Positions 22,934 to 34,979 are shown, counted from the first letter of the stretch. The stretch is DNA of 64,000 nt from Thamnaconus septentrionalis (GCA_009823395.1 CM020503.1:5922501-5986500); one strand, 5' to 3'. Notes: generated by a model from the sequence alone, not told the origin. Program-made: numbers and translations.

Positions 22934-24650
22934 GTTTCTCTCTCTCCAACTCTTTTTTAAATCGATCATATGAGGCGGCTTTTTTATGGCCAACGAAAAA
23001 GAAAAACCTGGACATGCGTGTCATATGAAAGCTATGTATTTTCTTTGGATCTTGTCGATCATATCTGCATTTTCTACTCAGCATTGTTCGCTTCCTGCTG
23101 TTGATCTCGCTTTTCCTTTTTCCGCTGCTTATGGATGCGACTTCCTGCGTCAAAAGAGGCAACAAAGGTGATGAGTTGTTTGGTTTGGGAGCACAATCGG
23201 GGCTCTCTCTCTCTAAGGTCTTTAAAGTGCAAATGTGTAACAGTGTTTTGATAACAGCACGAGATTTATCGGGCCGTTGTCACAAACCTCTCAGCTCAAC
23301 CAGTGTTAAATCTGCGGCCAAGAATACATACTGTCACTGGCCATTATTTACGAGCGTGACTCACCAAACTGCGGCGACGATGTTTTTTCTTTGCGGCCGT
23401 GTGATTTTACAACGTTGGGATTTCGCACGTGGTGTGACACGACGCGTCGGTTAATCAGACAGAGAGCTGATTTTATGGCTTTTGCTCGTCTATTACTCAT
23501 CTTATTTTTATTGATTTGGGCTAAAGTGCTCTTTGTCAACCTGTCACGAGGAGCGGCTGTGTGCGGCGGTCAGTTAGCGGCGGCAGCGGAGGGGGCAGCC
23601 AAGAGGTGCACTCACATTTGTCTAAAACGCATTAATAGCATGATTGCTAAACGCCCCGGGGAGTGGAATATTTGCTTTTAAAACCCCTGGCGACCACAAT
23701 GAACCCTGGGAGAGCAGAGAGTCAAGAGTGGCCCGTGAGGTATTATTCCTGTTTTCACCATACAAAGTGCTATTATCATTACCGATCCGGACCTTGATGC
23801 ATTCTGTACTGTGCTCGGGCCTATCGGACCTACACACCGCACAGCTCTGAAGCTATATATGTTCTCTATATACATTCTAACGTGACGCCTGCAGGCCACA
23901 GACACTGAAATGTTTTTTTTTCTTTTTTTTTTTGCGACGAGGAACCACAACTCAGCGGGACATTTTGCAGAAACCAGTGGCTGGAAATGGGCCACTTCCC
24001 TCAACGTTATCGCTGCACTGTCCACCGTGGGCGCAGTGAGAGCGTGCTCTGAATGATGAGCGCCATCAGAACCAATACTATGGTCTAGTACCTGCGGCCT
24101 TTTATTGCACGCCTGCACCTTGTTTCCGTTTAGCGGTGTCACCGTAACGATCAAAAACGACGACCCAGGATGACACTACGGCGCTGCAGAGTCCAAGACG
24201 GACGGACGCAAGTTAAACAGCAGAAGTCGTTCCAATATTGAGTTTCTGCGCATAAAACACCGGCTGAAAACACGCAGGGCGAGTTTTTTCTTGAGGAAGC
24301 GGCGCTATCTGAAGCCTTGTAGAAACAGCAGATTAAAGATACTCATCTTAAAAGAACCACTTAGAGGAAGTAACACAAACATGCAGGCATGAAAACCTAT
24401 GATGGGATAGTTGCGGCTTTGCAGGGGGAAAAAAAACAACCACAACCCAACATATCTGCAACATGACACGGCCACAACTAATAGTGAATCAATGCACGGC
24501 GGAGGGCCCATATCATCAGCGACACGCTGCAGAGGGAGGCAGCTGGGAACGCTGACTCCTCACATCCTCCGACGCTGGACGTGTATACACGCACACCAGG
24601 AGAGATAAACGGTAGTGGGGACATTTAAAATTGTCTTTAATCTTCTTTCT
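22934..24650. other. Non-coding sequence, no gene seen
   Basis: Unique-looking, average composition, with T runs near 23912 and 23922. Open frames here do not resemble known proteins. Confidence 0.45.
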
Positions 24651-24779
24651 CCCTGGACACACACACACACACACTACCTAATCTCACAGCCCATCCCTCT
24701 GCCACGGCGCACCGGAGCCTCGGCACTGGGATGATGCATGTGTCATGTATAGCGTGGCTGACACACAAGGCCGTTAATA

Positions 24780-25260
24780 TGGGGGAAGAAGAATTGAGCA
24801 GTTGCATTTACGCTGCGGCGCCCGGTTTCTCCGCTCGTTGCTGCGCTGCAGACGCGCTCCTCTGCTGTTTGAAGGCTTATGAACGTGTTGGTGGCGACGG
24901 CGGAGACGGCGGGACACGGGCGGAGAGCCGCTCGAACAAGCAGTGAGGTGAGAGAGGGAGCTACAATCCGCCGTCACTGCGTGACGGCATGAAAATTTCA
25001 AGCGCATATGTGCGCTGCGGCCGCATCTACGCAGCTGAAACGACCGCCGTCTGGACTCAGGAGAAAAAAGTGGTCTAGTAATAGCGCGAGCCTTTAGAAA
25101 AGAGGAAGGCACCCCAGGGCCTGAGATCAGCCATCTATCCCGAGAGTTTCTCACAATCCTTCCTCCATTTGTGCGGCTATATCCATCCCCGGCCATTATG
25201 CGGCCCAGCCAGTGTACTCAAGGCCGCGCGGGCAAAAGGCACCGTATGGAAGCTCAGCCC
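24780..25260. other. CpG-rich block upstream of rara
   Basis: Elevated CpG density at 24810-24930 and 24960-25080, with a perfect palindrome of 7-bp arms (CCGTCAC TGC GTGACGG, 24971-24987). It is one of several CpG-rich blocks that could hold the rara P1 promoter; others lie at 44.86-45.4, 54.6-54.9 and 57.8-58.0 kb. Confidence 0.25.
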
Positions 25261-25385
25261 CTGAGAATATGCAAACGCTCACTTGCAGCAGGCCTGAAGT
25301 ATAAACAAACAATCTGGGTCACTTGATCTTAACTCTCCTGGAATGTAAAGAAATAAGAGAGAGAGAGAGAGAGAGAGAACGGAGG

Positions 25386-25405
25386 GGGTCAGAGGTCGCG
25401 GGTCA
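25386..25405 (+). promoter_or_regulatory. Triple nuclear-receptor half-site array (DR1-DR1, DR8)
   Basis: GGGTCA G AGGTCG C GGGTCA: three half-sites in tandem, each spaced by one base; the outer pair form a DR8. RXR heterodimers, HNF4, COUP-TF and RAR/RXR can bind DR1, and RAR/RXR binding to DR8 is known. About 5 kb upstream of the A1 exon. Confidence 0.4.
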
Positions 25406-25706
25406 CAAAAAAAGAAAGACGGTAATTGGTCGTGACAGCAATCGTTGAATAAATCATCGGAAAAAAAAGCAAAATGGCAGCGCGGGGTCGGAGGGAACGG
25501 GCGTACGTCACGGCAAACAGGGCCCGGAGGGAGAGAAGGAGGGGGAGGGGAATGAAAGAGGGGGAGGGGGGGACAGCAAGCACAAGCTCGTGACATACAG
25601 GGATGCTCGCGAGGCAGCGCAGATGCGGAGGAGATGCGCATTTGAACGGACAAGTACGACACGCCGCTTCCACGTCAGCGCCTCAGAAGAGGCCGGTGGC
25701 GGAGGG

Positions 25707-25738
25707 TGACACAGGGGGTGACACAGGGGGTGACACAC
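25707..25738 (+). repeat. 12-bp tandem repeat
   Basis: TGACACAGGGGG occurs twice, with a third partial copy TGACACAC. Confidence 0.9.
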
Positions 25739-25852
25739 GCCGGCCTGTCGTCGGGGCTCTGGGAAAATAAAGGCCCAAGGTGATCTTGTAGACTTGGAAA
25801 AGCATGGACGCACACAAACAGCAAGCACACGTCCACAGACTCCAGTCGGGGG

Positions 25853-26215
25853 AGAGGTATTGGTATTGATCTGACACCAAGTCAATAGAGGGCTAGAATC
25901 GTACCAACGGCGATACTTTTTACTTGAAATGTCATGATCATTGAATAGTTTTGTGATTTTTGCCTTTTGTTAGTTGATTATGAGCACGGTGACACAACAA
26001 ACTACAATACAGTATATAAATCATGAAATATTTCCCCTCTATGCACAATTGTTTAAGAAAAATTAAAAAAAAAACAACAACAATGTAACAACATATAAAT
26101 AAAGGGGGGGCAGGGGCTTCGCTGTCTAGTTGGACATCAATGCAACAAAAGTGATCTCATCCTCAGTATCGATCTGATACCAATACTCATCTCGGTATCG
26201 ATATTATCAATATTT
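25853..26215. repeat. Diverged interspersed repeat with GTATCGAT motifs
   Basis: Starts with GGTATTGGTATTGATC and ends with GTATCGATCTGATACCAATA and CGGTATCGATATTATC, flanking an AT-rich centre. GTATCGAT-rich ends are typical of an abundant fish repeat I recall. Boundaries approximate. Confidence 0.45.
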
Positions 26216-26645
26216 AGATGGATAGCCCGGCCACACTGCCCACCAAACGTACCACAGGGTTTCAGCCCACTTGTCACCAGTGCGACTAACAGGAGGCCGT
26301 AGAGCTGGAAGATCTCTTGAGGAAACACGGTCAGTGCTCTGCAATGAGAGCGGGAGGCCGCTGTGTTAAGCGCCTGTTGGGGCAGAAAGGCGGCCAGTTG
26401 CCACCACATTGTTACGGGGACACCTGCCACTTTGTGAGCTGGCCTATCATTTTGTGTTAGCGCCGCTGCTGCGCTTCCTGCCGCTCCGAGTGGGCCGCAC
26501 GCTGCCGCTTCACACGCTCAGCCCTGTATCACCAAAGCCACCTGACCGCTGCTGCAGGATTCAACCGTTTGTAGGTGGAGAAGCAGGGCGACAATCAATT
26601 AGGTTATGCTGGGGGCGGGGGGAAGAGGAAAGTCACGTGGACTCT

Positions 26646-26676
26646 TACAACAACAACAACAACAACAGCAACAAAA
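26646..26676. repeat. (CAA)n trinucleotide array
   Basis: Short CAA array with a GCA interruption. Confidence 0.85.
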
Positions 26677-26867
26677 ACCTGTCGAGTGGAGCTGCCAGCT
26701 CGGTGTTTAGCGGTGCAGCGGCAGCTCCGGCTGCAGCCTGTGAGGAGGCTTTGTAGCGTAGCACATAATGGAAGTCTCTCAAGCGCGATGCACTGAAATT
26801 TTTATGAGGACAGCAGTGTGGGTGGATGCATACGTCAGAAGTGAGATGTGACATCGCGGGAGTGTGC

Positions 26868-26948
26868 CTGTGTGTGTGTGTGTGTGTTTTCTGCGCACGC
26901 ATGGATTTGCACAGAAGCTCGACAAAGTGTGTGTGTGTGTGTGTGTGT
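26868..26948. repeat. Two short TG arrays
   Basis: TG runs at 26870-26886 and 26928-26947, separated by about 40 bp. Confidence 0.9.
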
Positions 26949-27813
26949 TTGAGAGAGAACGTACAACGATCCACACGTATGAGACAAAGTTCAATGTGTG
27001 CGACAACAAGTGGCTCCATGCTGCCTGCCAACACATTTGTGTTGGTGTTTTTTTTGTTTTTTTTCTCCAACGCGAACCCGTTCACATCGCATCCCGCTGC
27101 ATCGCATTTGCATGCCGTCCTGTCTTGCCGTAGGGGCGGGGCCTCTGAGCTAACACGCCGCTGTTCACCAGAGCGGTGCAGCTACAGGGATGGAACGCGA
27201 TGAAGTCGAGCATAGTTCTAGGGCTTCAGTCGATCGCACTTCAGTACCAGGATGTGAAAAAACACACAGTGGACAGATGGGCACAGTGATAGATGTGATA
27301 GATAGTTGCCTCATAATTTCATTATCTTTAAAGTCTGGCTCCTCTGTATGGAAAGAACATTGTTAAATGCTATCTATAGCGACACAAATTGAAATAGGCT
27401 TCTCGGAGGTCACTAAGCGTGTTTAATTATGCTGAATAGAATAGACTATCTCTAGAGAAGTTCCAATAGTCAAATGAAACAGTGAAAGAAATAATCTCTC
27501 TTCAGTAGTAGAAAAATTGGCCTGTAGGAAAATAATAGCTCTCTTTTCAAGTCTTACTGGGTAAATAAACATATATAAAATATGAAATAATGTTCTCAAT
27601 AATACCTCAACTAAGAATCTAAAAAAAGAGCTTCAACAAAATAGCTCTCACAAAGTTTTCAATGTTACAATGTAAATAAAAGACATCACTTCATAAAAAA
27701 AAGGGAAAACCAAGACAGTTTCATCACTTCATGATAAAATCCAGGACTCCCAGGACAGGATGTGGATGTGACATCTCATGTGACATCCCACATGAGACAC
27801 TCGTAATCACAAA

Positions 27814-28314
27814 CTGTGTTTCCATTATCCATAGAATCCATAGAATCCATAGAAGCGTAAAACCTAAATATCGCAATAAAAAACTGGCAATGGAAATACC
27901 TAAACTTGGAAAAACCTCTCAGATACGGCTAAAAGGTTTTTATACTCTCATGAGGTGGTTTTTCAGATGCATCAATATAGAGGTATATCACAACAGTGTC
28001 ACGGAAACACTTTTTTGGCATTTACACATCACCGGATGTGACGTAAGGGTCACATGACCAGTTCACTTCCAGTGAAAATGGTGCGTTATGTTGTGGAGAA
28101 GGAGGCATAATATTTTTTTAAGTAATCAAAGAGGAAAATATAACAACCATTCTTGACAGCAAACAACATTGAAATGCAGATTTATACAAGAAATTTTGTC
28201 CCTCCATCCTCCTCAAAATTACGGCTTATGCGCTTCGCACCGTTCAATGGAAAATCCTGCAAATCGCAATTGTACTTGTCGAAATCTTAGAATTATCGCT
28301 TTTATGGAAATGCA
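27814..28314. repeat. Non-autonomous inverted-repeat-ended element, copy A
   Basis: Begins CTGTGTTTCCATTA and ends TATGGAAATGCAG, imperfect inverted termini. The interior (AAAACCTAAATATCGCAAT, AACCTCTCAGATACGGCTAAA, GAGGTGGTTTTTCAGA, CACATGACCAGTTCAC, GCTTATGCGC) is shared in the same order and orientation with 53785-54252. No transposase frame; the peptides from both copies look alike only because the DNA is homologous. Confidence 0.7.
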
Positions 28315-28840
28315 GGTGTTACAGATAGCGGTAACACTGTGCACCGAAAGCATGATGAAGCAGCTCAGTGACAGCCGAGGCTTCGGCGCCAGAAGGCTAA
28401 AAGGTGCTAAGCGCACATCCGGGCCGGGCCCAGATCGCCCAGCCACACGGAACCCTGTGGGGGTGAATCCACTCGTCAGGAAGGCAGGCAGGGTGACATT
28501 TCTGCCTCACCTCAGAAAGGTCAGCCTTTAATTATCTCAAATGCCAGCGAGCGGTGCACCTGCAAAAAAAAGAAAAGAAAAGAAAAGAAAAAAAAAAATC
28601 CTAGAGATGAGCCCGTCTCTGGTGCACGCGTGTGGAAGTGTCGGTGTGTCGAGGCTGCGATGACGCCGCACGACTTCCTTCACACGTCGCCTGCTGCTGC
28701 CGCCGTGGCTGTCTGTGCAGAACAGCACCATCTGGCACACCTGCATGCAAACCAGCTCCGGAAGCCGCACACACACACACTCCCCGCCCAGCATTTAAAG
28801 CTTCGGCTAAAGTTTGACAGTCGCCCTTTTCTTCAAGGAA

Positions 28841-28904
28841 GAGTCAAAGCGCAGAGGTCAGAGGTCACAGGACATCCAGGAACATCTGCCTTCGGCACAG
28901 GTCA
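28841..28904 (+). promoter_or_regulatory. Nuclear-receptor half-site cluster with a perfect DR1
   Basis: AGGTCA G AGGTCA at 28855-28867 is an exact DR1 consensus. A further exact AGGTCA lies at 28899-28904 and a weaker GAGTCA at 28841-28846, eight bases before the DR1. RXR-containing dimers, HNF4 and COUP-TF recognise DR1. About 8.5 kb upstream of the A1 exon. Confidence 0.45.
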
Positions 28905-29151
28905 GCGGGGCAGCGCGGCCGCATGGCGCCCAGCTCGGAGTCTCTCCTCGGAACTGAGAATCATGGGAAGCCAATGCGGGGGATTAGGTGGAGGCTGGGA
29001 GCATTTATTTTCTTTTTCTTCTCCCCGGAGAAATAATTTGGTGACAAAACACGAGCGGCCGAGCGTGACAAGCCGCTGTTTGCTTTCTGAACAACTCACT
29101 GTAGCCATTCAGCTCGGTCAATATTTGCGGGGGGTGGTAACGGCCTGCTCA

Positions 29152-29152
<1 letters not shown>

Positions 29153-29187
<35 letters not shown>
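29153..29187. repeat. (CA)n microsatellite
   Basis: CA array of about 35 bp, with a further CA run just after (29203-29217). Confidence 0.95.
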
Positions 29188-29189
<2 letters not shown>

Positions 29190-29687
29190 CCAACGCAAAC
29201 GCAAACACACACACACAGCATAAACACGCTGCCTCTTGCTTCCTCTTCACGGAGAGATCGAGAACACAACCAAACCAAACGGGGACGGACAGACGGACGG
29301 CAGCGAGCACCGGCCGTGCGTCCAGGTTCGTCCCGTGCATGTTTTCTCTCTCTCTCTCGCTCTCGCTCCCTCTTTCTCAGTCGCTCTCTGAAAACACACG
29401 GAGGGCCGGTCCCTATTGTTGACACAGCTGGCTCCGTGGAAAGGATTGCCTAATATGAAATATGAAATGAGCGCAGGGGACGCAAGTGGGAGAGAGCGGG
29501 ACGGGGGAGGAAGGAGGGAGAGACGCCAAGTGGGAGGAGGAGGAGGAGGTGGAGAATGAGAGAAAGAGAGAGAGAGATCTCGGGTTAAGGGCTCCAATAG
29601 TCTGCAAAACTCACTCGTCCTTCTCTGACATAACTCGCTCCACTTTTCAGCAAGTGAGCGCAACAGCATCCTGCGCTAGAGAGCAGC

Positions 29688-29842
29688 CCTTTGTGATGTC
29701 ACAGAGGGTTGACCCGTGTCGCTGATTATCTCCATGAGTTTCTGTCTCCTCCCGAACAAGTAGGAGGTCCAACTGAGCATCAGCGTTAGTGGGGAGCTAA
29801 AAACGGAGCATTTCTGCAGCAGGCTGCAAACAGAGGGTTAAA
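29688..29842 (+). repeat. Interspersed repeat with CRE-like core, copy 3 (partial)
   Basis: CCCTTTGTGATGTCACAGAGGG at the start and GGCTGCAAACAGAGGGTTAA at the end match copies 2 and 4; the first part of the element is missing. Confidence 0.55.
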
Positions 29843-30840
29843 ACGTGCTGTTTTGATGATGCCGCTGCAATGCTGCTCCACTGGAACACCACAGATGTGA
29901 CAGTGGACGTACTACTAAAAGGCTGAAGACGCACTGAAATCGTGGCACATTGCAAAATATGCAAAGGAGGCGGCGCTTTTCGAAAGAACGGTGATGTGGT
30001 GAAGACGCAGCAATATCACGGCACTAAATCTGAGACGCACACACACACACACACACTCACAGATGGGAGCACAGAGAAGACGGAGCCGAGGAGCCCTGAG
30101 GTTTCCTGGCGGTGAGGGAGTCGTGCCTCCTGTGGTCTGGGGTCTGCAGTGATGTTATTCTTTCCCATCAGTCACACACGGCTGCAGTCGGGCCTCCTCC
30201 ACCGTCCTGGCAGTCCCACTTTTTTTATGCCGCACTACTCCCTTCCTCTTTCCCGACACCGCCAGGACCTCGGGCCATAAATTCTCCTTAAAATCCAGGC
30301 TAGGAAGTTGTAAAGCCAGCACAAGCCATTCAGCTGCAAGATACATGTTTATGATCAGAAAATGTGGAGTGTGATGCCCCCCATAAACTGACTGAAGTGT
30401 TGAGAATCTAATGACTTAATCGTTCAACGGTGGAGGGAAAAATATTGTATTCCGATCACTGGCTGAGGTCCAGCGGGGCAGTATTTTCCATTGATATCGC
30501 ACGGCAAAAATAACACCAACTTATCATTTGTTATTGCATTTTTCTTGACTTTTGAGCAATAATGTTCTGATTAGTATCGTTAGTACAACTCGTGATTGAT
30601 GAGGCCAAAGCGCGAAGCAACGAGTGTTGTTTTTTAACAACGTGTCACTGAAAAGATTTACTCAGAGCGACACTGGACCACTTCCAAAGCGAAATAATCA
30701 GATTTTTCTCAAAAAAATGTGCTGCATTGCACCCAGAGTTCACAACAACGACGTTGCAGGTTTACTAACTGGTCGCCGTTAAGGTGCAGAGCCGACGCCT
30801 TTATGGTGGCTGCTGGTAACTGGGACAGTGGAGTCCAGTG
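29843..30840. other. Non-coding sequence, no gene seen
   Basis: Mixed unique sequence with a short CA run (30038-30056). No repeat family or exon recognised. Confidence 0.45.
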
Positions 30841-30847
30841 AGCCAAG

Positions 30848-30859
30848 CCAGGAGGGGGC
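30848..30859 (+). promoter_or_regulatory. CTCF core-motif match
   Basis: CCAGGAGGGGGC fits the CTCF core consensus CCASNAGRKGGC at every position. A single 12-bp match occurs often by chance, so this is weak. Confidence 0.2.
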
Positions 30860-30862
30860 ATT

Positions 30863-30899
30863 TGTGTGTGTGTATGTGTGTGTGTGTGTGTGTGTGTGT
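30863..30899. repeat. (TG)n microsatellite
   Basis: TG array with one TA interruption. Confidence 0.95.
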
Positions 30900-31146
30900 C
30901 TTCCTTTTAAAGGGAAAGGCTGGATGCAAATCAAATCCATATTTCGAAAGGGCACGCACGCACACACATGCATGCACAGTACAGTGCCGAAGTCAAAACA
31001 CTTAAGCTGTCATCCTCCATGTGCATAAACAGAGATGAGTGCAGGCACCTTCACATCACCGTGGTCCCACTGGGGAGCAGAACGCAGCTGGCTCAGGAGG
31101 ACGCCTCCCTTTCCCTCTGCAAGTGCACAAGAATCCACTCTTTTGC

Positions 31147-31148
<2 letters not shown>

Positions 31149-31192
<44 letters not shown>

Positions 31193-31212
31193 GCGTGCGT
31201 GCGTGTGTGCGT
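31149..31212. repeat. (TG)n microsatellite with TGCG variants
   Basis: About 38 bp of TG followed by GTGCGTGCG-type variants. Confidence 0.95.
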
Positions 31213-31224
31213 CAGAGAGTAATC

Positions 31225-31500
31225 AGCGCTTCGCAGCGCGCTCTTTGTGCGAAGACTCTCCCGGCGCCGCCTTGGTTTACCTATCCGGGATATCGGGCCA
31301 GCCAGCGGTGTTATGCGAAACACTCGGCCACATTTCAACACAGAGGACTCAATGACGCGAGAGCTAATGACGCACTAAAGAGCGGGGGGCCTCTTCCTGT
31401 TTATGTCGGCACTCAGCCGCCTCGAGGATCAAACGAGGCCCGCCCCTCCGAGCGTGCGAGTCCTCTTGACGGAGACAATCTGCCACTCCAGAGAGCAAGT
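31225..31500. promoter_or_regulatory. Candidate conserved non-coding block between two arrays
   Basis: Complex GC-balanced sequence with GCGCTTCGCAGCGCGC, GAGAGCTAATGACGC and CGATCAAACGAGG-like motifs, sandwiched between a TG array and the GATA array. No coding signal; conservation untested. Confidence 0.25.
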
Positions 31501-31523
31501 AGTGGTTTGTCTCATACATGTGG

Positions 31524-31545
31524 ATAGATAGATAGACAGATACAG

Positions 31546-31603
<58 letters not shown>

Positions 31604-31710
31604 CAGTAGATAGAGAGATAGATACAGTAGATAGAGAGATAGATACAGTAGATAGATAGACAGATAGATAGATAGAGAGATAGATACAGTAGATAGATAG
31701 ACAGATACAG

Positions 31711-31748
<38 letters not shown>

Positions 31749-31760
31749 CAGTAGATAGAG

Positions 31761-31805
<45 letters not shown>

Positions 31806-31829
31806 CAGTAGATAGAGAGATAGATACAG

Positions 31830-31863
<34 letters not shown>

Positions 31864-31974
31864 CAGTAGATAGATAGATAGATAGACAGTAGATAGATAC
31901 AGTAGATAGATAGATAGATACAGTAGATAGATAGACAGATACAGTAGATAGATAGATAGATACAGTAGATAGAG

Positions 31975-32007
<33 letters not shown>
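31524..32007. repeat. (GATA)n array with regular ACAGTA interruptions
   Basis: About 480 bp of GATA (plus strand) punctuated by GATACAGTAGATAG and GAGAGATAG variants that recur at irregular but similar intervals, showing expansion of a longer compound unit as well as of the tetranucleotide. Confidence 0.97.
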
Positions 32008-32082
32008 TTTTTTCCAGCTAAAATTAACATTTTTTCCAGCAGTAACCACAGATTTGAAATAAACAATATACAAGACAAGCAA

Positions 32083-32106
32083 TAAAAAAAAAAAAAAAAA
32101 AAAAAA
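32083..32106. repeat. Poly-A tract
   Basis: About 22 consecutive A; another A run follows at 32113. Confidence 0.9.
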
Positions 32107-32159
32107 CAACCCAAAAAAAACATCTGTCTAGTTGCTGTTTAAATCAAACATCCAGACTG

Positions 32160-32413
32160 ATATTGTGTCGCTGTGGCTTCTCTCCAGGTTCTCCGGCTTC
32201 CTCCCACAGTCCAAACTACTACTTCCACTACTTGTCTGTAGTAGCGGGTGGCTGTTTGTCTCTGTGTGTGGCTCTCCAATAAACTGTTGACTCACGCAGG
32301 GTGTAAACCCGCCTTCACCCTAAAACACTTGGGACAGACTCCAGCAACTTCCACGACCTGGAGTGTGGGAGAAGCGGTGATAGAAATTGATGTATGGATG
32401 GATGGACGGATGG
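32160..32413 (+). repeat. Teleost interspersed repeat (L2/SINE-like 3' end with GGAT tail)
   Basis: Contains CTCTCCAGGTTCTCCGGCTT, CCTCCCACAGTCCAAAC, GCAGGGTGTAAACCCGCC, GGGACAGACTCCAGCA and GAAGCGGTGATAGAAA, then a (GGAT)n-like tail (32392-32413). This order is the hallmark of a very common fish repeat. The copy at 1060-1275 is more truncated. Confidence 0.75.
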
Positions 32414-33204
32414 ATTTACTTTAATTGTGTTTAAAAACCTGATCATGAAAAAAAGGAATAGTTAGATGAATTATTCATGCTTCTGAAGAACGATGGAGCA
32501 TTTGTTGCATGAAAAGCCGTAGAGAAAAAACAAACTAGGAAGTGTCTTCGTACTGGACCAACAATCCTACACGAGCGCTGACACACAGCTGACGGCTGGA
32601 CACCGTCGCAGCGCCGCCAGCTGACACGGACATTCCATCCCATATTGATACGCACGGACGGGATGATTGCAGATTGATGGGCTCCCCCTGCAAAGGATGC
32701 CGGTCTCTGCCGCCGCGGACAACGCACGTGATGGCCAGCGGGCCCTCAGCTGGGTCGCGCTGCAGAGTTGACCCTGTTTAGATGTTGGCTCCACAGCATT
32801 TAATGCAAACAAAATACCAGTGTGTCTGGTGAGATGATCGTCACCGCCGCACTGCCGCTGACAGCGTTTTGACTGGAGGACAACGTGAGAATGAAACACG
32901 GGCGTCACCTCAGCAGAATGGGAGTTAAGATTTAAAAAAAAAAATGACGTTATCTACCAACAATATTTATAAATCACGAAAGCTCTCTGGCAGAGTTGGC
33001 CAGCTAATAATGTTTGTGTGTGTGTGTGTGTGCAGCACAGTGGGATCACTCAAAGCGCCACCCGCCAGCTATGTGTGTGTAGTCGTGCGTCAGTGGCGGT
33101 GGTTTCAGGGGTTTGTAGGTCAGTGCAGATGCTGCAGAGCGGTGGTCTACATGCCATGACCTCCTCTCTAGGACAAACAAGCATAAGCTGACATGATACA
33201 AGTA

Positions 33205-33207
<3 letters not shown>

Positions 33208-33236
<29 letters not shown>
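33208..33236. repeat. (TG)n microsatellite
   Basis: TG array of about 29 bp; another short one at 33016-33032. Confidence 0.95.
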
Positions 33237-33237
<1 letters not shown>

Positions 33238-33689
33238 CGCTGATTGAGTTGACTGACGCCGGGTGAAGGTCACGGCACAAAGCTGCCGGATTACAAACAT
33301 ACATTGGCGGCGCAAACTATATTTAACCATATTAATACAGCATCGTGATGAATTCATGTGACATCTGGAAGCGTGCAACCAGGAAACACGAATGGGGGGG
33401 GGCGGAATCAACAAGCTGGATTGAGGTCATATTTATATAGGCACGCTGCTTAGGAACAGGGTTCATGAACACGCTGACTCTGTGTGCAAACTCCAGCTCT
33501 GGAGAGGGAGAATCACATTGCGATTGGGTGTAGAAATAAATAATCCAGTGTTATGAAAACATTTTCTTTTCTGGCAACGAGCAATGTCTCCAGCCTGTCA
33601 GTGAAAACCAGTGAAATACAAAGACTGAATCCTTTTTTGTTGTTGTTGCTTACTTCGCTTGCACTAATACACAGCAACATGAAAACCTA

Positions 33690-33851
33690 CCCTTTATGAT
33701 GTCACAAAGGGTGACAAAAAAGTTTGTGACAATAGCCCCAGCCGGTTGTTGGCTCCGCCCTCTGAAACCTTCTGAGACCGCCTTGTTTTCGTAACCTTTC
33801 TAAGCAATAGCTTGGAGATATAATAGCACAGGCTGTAAACAGAGGGCTAAG
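33690..33851 (+). repeat. Interspersed repeat with CRE-like core, copy 4
   Basis: CCCTTTATGATGTCACAAAGGG at the start and GGCTGTAAACAGAGGGCTAA at the end, with AGCCCCAGCCGGTTGTTGGC between. Shares both ends with copies 2 and 3. Confidence 0.6.
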
Positions 33852-34011
33852 GATGAAAAACAAAGATGTGAAAGACTCAGACAGAGGCGATGCACAGAAA
33901 CCTGGTTGTGGAAAGCTGGGAAGACAAGATGAGGGGGAGAAAACAAAAAACAAGCTCAGTGTTGTAAAATTTGTCTTGTCCATTGCTTCTCCCCCACAAC
34001 ATTCTTCCATT

Positions 34012-34012
<1 letters not shown>

Positions 34013-34060
<48 letters not shown>
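34013..34060. repeat. (CA)n microsatellite
   Basis: CA array of about 48 bp. Confidence 0.97.
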
Positions 34061-34063
<3 letters not shown>

Positions 34064-34289
34064 CAAGGAAAAAATATCAAGCATATCCCCTCCATGTCTG
34101 CTCTCCAGGAGTCATAAAACTCACATTTAAAAATGCATGGGCTCCATAAGCTGCCAGGCTCTACATCTATTAGCTGCAGCAGCGACGGCTGCAGGCGGCA
34201 GCCTGGGGAACACCGGCTCCCATTGAGGGAGTCGGACACAAGCAGAGGGAGGACGAGGGGCACAGTAAAGGGAGAACTGCTTTCCATGG

Positions 34290-34722
<433 letters not shown>

Positions 34723-34779
34723 TCGTGATGAATGGGGAGGGCGTGACTTACAAATGCGGCGTCGCTGAGAATCGTCCTG

Positions 34780-34785
<6 letters not shown>

Positions 34786-34822
<37 letters not shown>
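34786..34822. repeat. (TG)n microsatellite
   Basis: TG array of about 36 bp. Confidence 0.95.
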
Positions 34823-34823
<1 letters not shown>

Positions 34824-34979
34824 TGTGTGCGTGTGAGCCCGTGGCTGAGGCCAGAAAAGTAATTGATTCCAGTGTTTCTGGGAGATTTTCTGTCCCCAGG
34901 CGTTCACCAGATGACTATTGATTGTTTAATTGATTGATTGGCATCCGGCCGACAGCGAGTCAACAGCATCATCACTCTT

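Noticed and set aside
27731..28057. Peptide resembling one encoded at 53906-54130, suggesting a duplicated small gene
   Set aside because: Both lie inside copies of the same dispersed element; similarity extends through non-open DNA, so it reflects transposon homology.
31524..32007. Regularly punctuated repeats that could suggest a CRISPR-like array
   Set aside because: Units are tetranucleotide GATA runs, no unique spacers or cas genes, and the host is a vertebrate.
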